This document shows positions 18,944-19,099 of a DNA stretch of 19,099 nt, one piece after another. Position 1 is the stretch's first letter, and every line of letters begins with the position of its first letter. Where the stretch lies: contig JAHBMJ010002425.1 in the NCBI GenBank assembly GCA_018398765.1, positions 1-19,099 of the forward strand. Direction: 5' to 3'. The notes below the pieces were generated by a model. The model saw only the letters and a list, made by a program, of their open reading frames with translations, was not told the DNA's origin and did no database searches. Origin of the DNA: Chromera velia. Taxonomy: Eukaryota > Sar > Chromeraceae. The position numbers were made by a program, and so were the translations under genes.

Positions 18944-19099
18944 GTCAGCAGAGTGACGTCTGAAAGGAAGGTCAAGGTGTTCCTGAGTCTCAGAGTCCTT
19001 GTTTTGACATTTGTGTCCGTTGTGTGTGAGCAGGAGTTTCTCTGGTTGCTGCTCTGAGGCAGCTAGTGTTTGTGTCTGCTGCCTGTTTTTGCGTTGCGA
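18944..19099 (+). other. Synthase intron 7 (5' part, runs off window)
   Basis: Donor GTCAGC follows VFAPK. Two CAG acceptor candidates (19031-19033 and 19057-19059) are not followed by the expected KR continuation, so the intron most likely extends past the window end. Confidence 0.7.

Noticed and set aside
17660-18975. Long - strand frames opposite the ER/KR exon
   Set aside because: The + strand frame carries the ER and KR motifs in order. The opposite frames have no motif and His/Arg- or Ser/Thr-biased composition.
18944-19057. Open frame to the stop at 19057 as the end of the synthase
   Set aside because: It would truncate the KR before its catalytic residues and encodes non-family residues. 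A GTCAGC donor follows VFAPK, so the stop is read from an intron.

Overview
The window looks like nuclear DNA of a protist. It carries two multi-exon genes in tandem on the + strand, with GT-AG introns whose acceptors are mostly GCAG. It also has long CT/GT microsatellites in introns and a moderately GC-rich composition. A GT47 exostosin-like glycosyltransferase lies beside a modular type I synthase that opens with a fatty-acyl-AMP ligase. That synthase layout is known from apicomplexans such as Cryptosporidium and Toxoplasma. Together with the GT47 gene this points to an alveolate of the chromerid type (Chromera or Vitrella), but the assignment is inference. No rRNA, tRNA, CRISPR or transposase gene was recognised.

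Layout. Positions 1-1093 are an upstream region with possible 5' UTR splice signals and no recognisable protein. Positions 1094-6186 hold a 12-exon gene for a type II membrane GT47 exostosin-like glycosyltransferase, about 473 aa when spliced. I rebuilt it by matching phases at every junction and by family motifs. Positions 6187-8669 are intergenic, first purine-rich, then an AT-rich island of decayed tandem repeats (about 7600-8100), then a GC-rich hairpin. From 8670 to the window end runs the 5' part of a very large synthase gene. Seven coding exons (about 2795 aa so far) encode FAAL-ACP-KS-AT-DH-(pseudoKR linker)-ER-KR, and the gene continues past the window inside the KR domain.

How it would work. 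The FAAL should activate a fatty acid as acyl-adenylate and load it on the first ACP. The KS then condenses it with an extender chosen by an AT that carries the malonyl-type HAFH motif. KR, DH and ER fully reduce the beta-keto group, so this first module adds a saturated two-carbon unit. The order matches apicomplexan FAS1/PKS1 megasynthases, so the product could be an elongated fatty acid or a reduced polyketide. The glycosyltransferase is probably a Golgi/ER enzyme and need not be connected with the synthase.

All exon boundaries were inferred by eye from splice motifs, phase and protein-family continuity, without transcript data.
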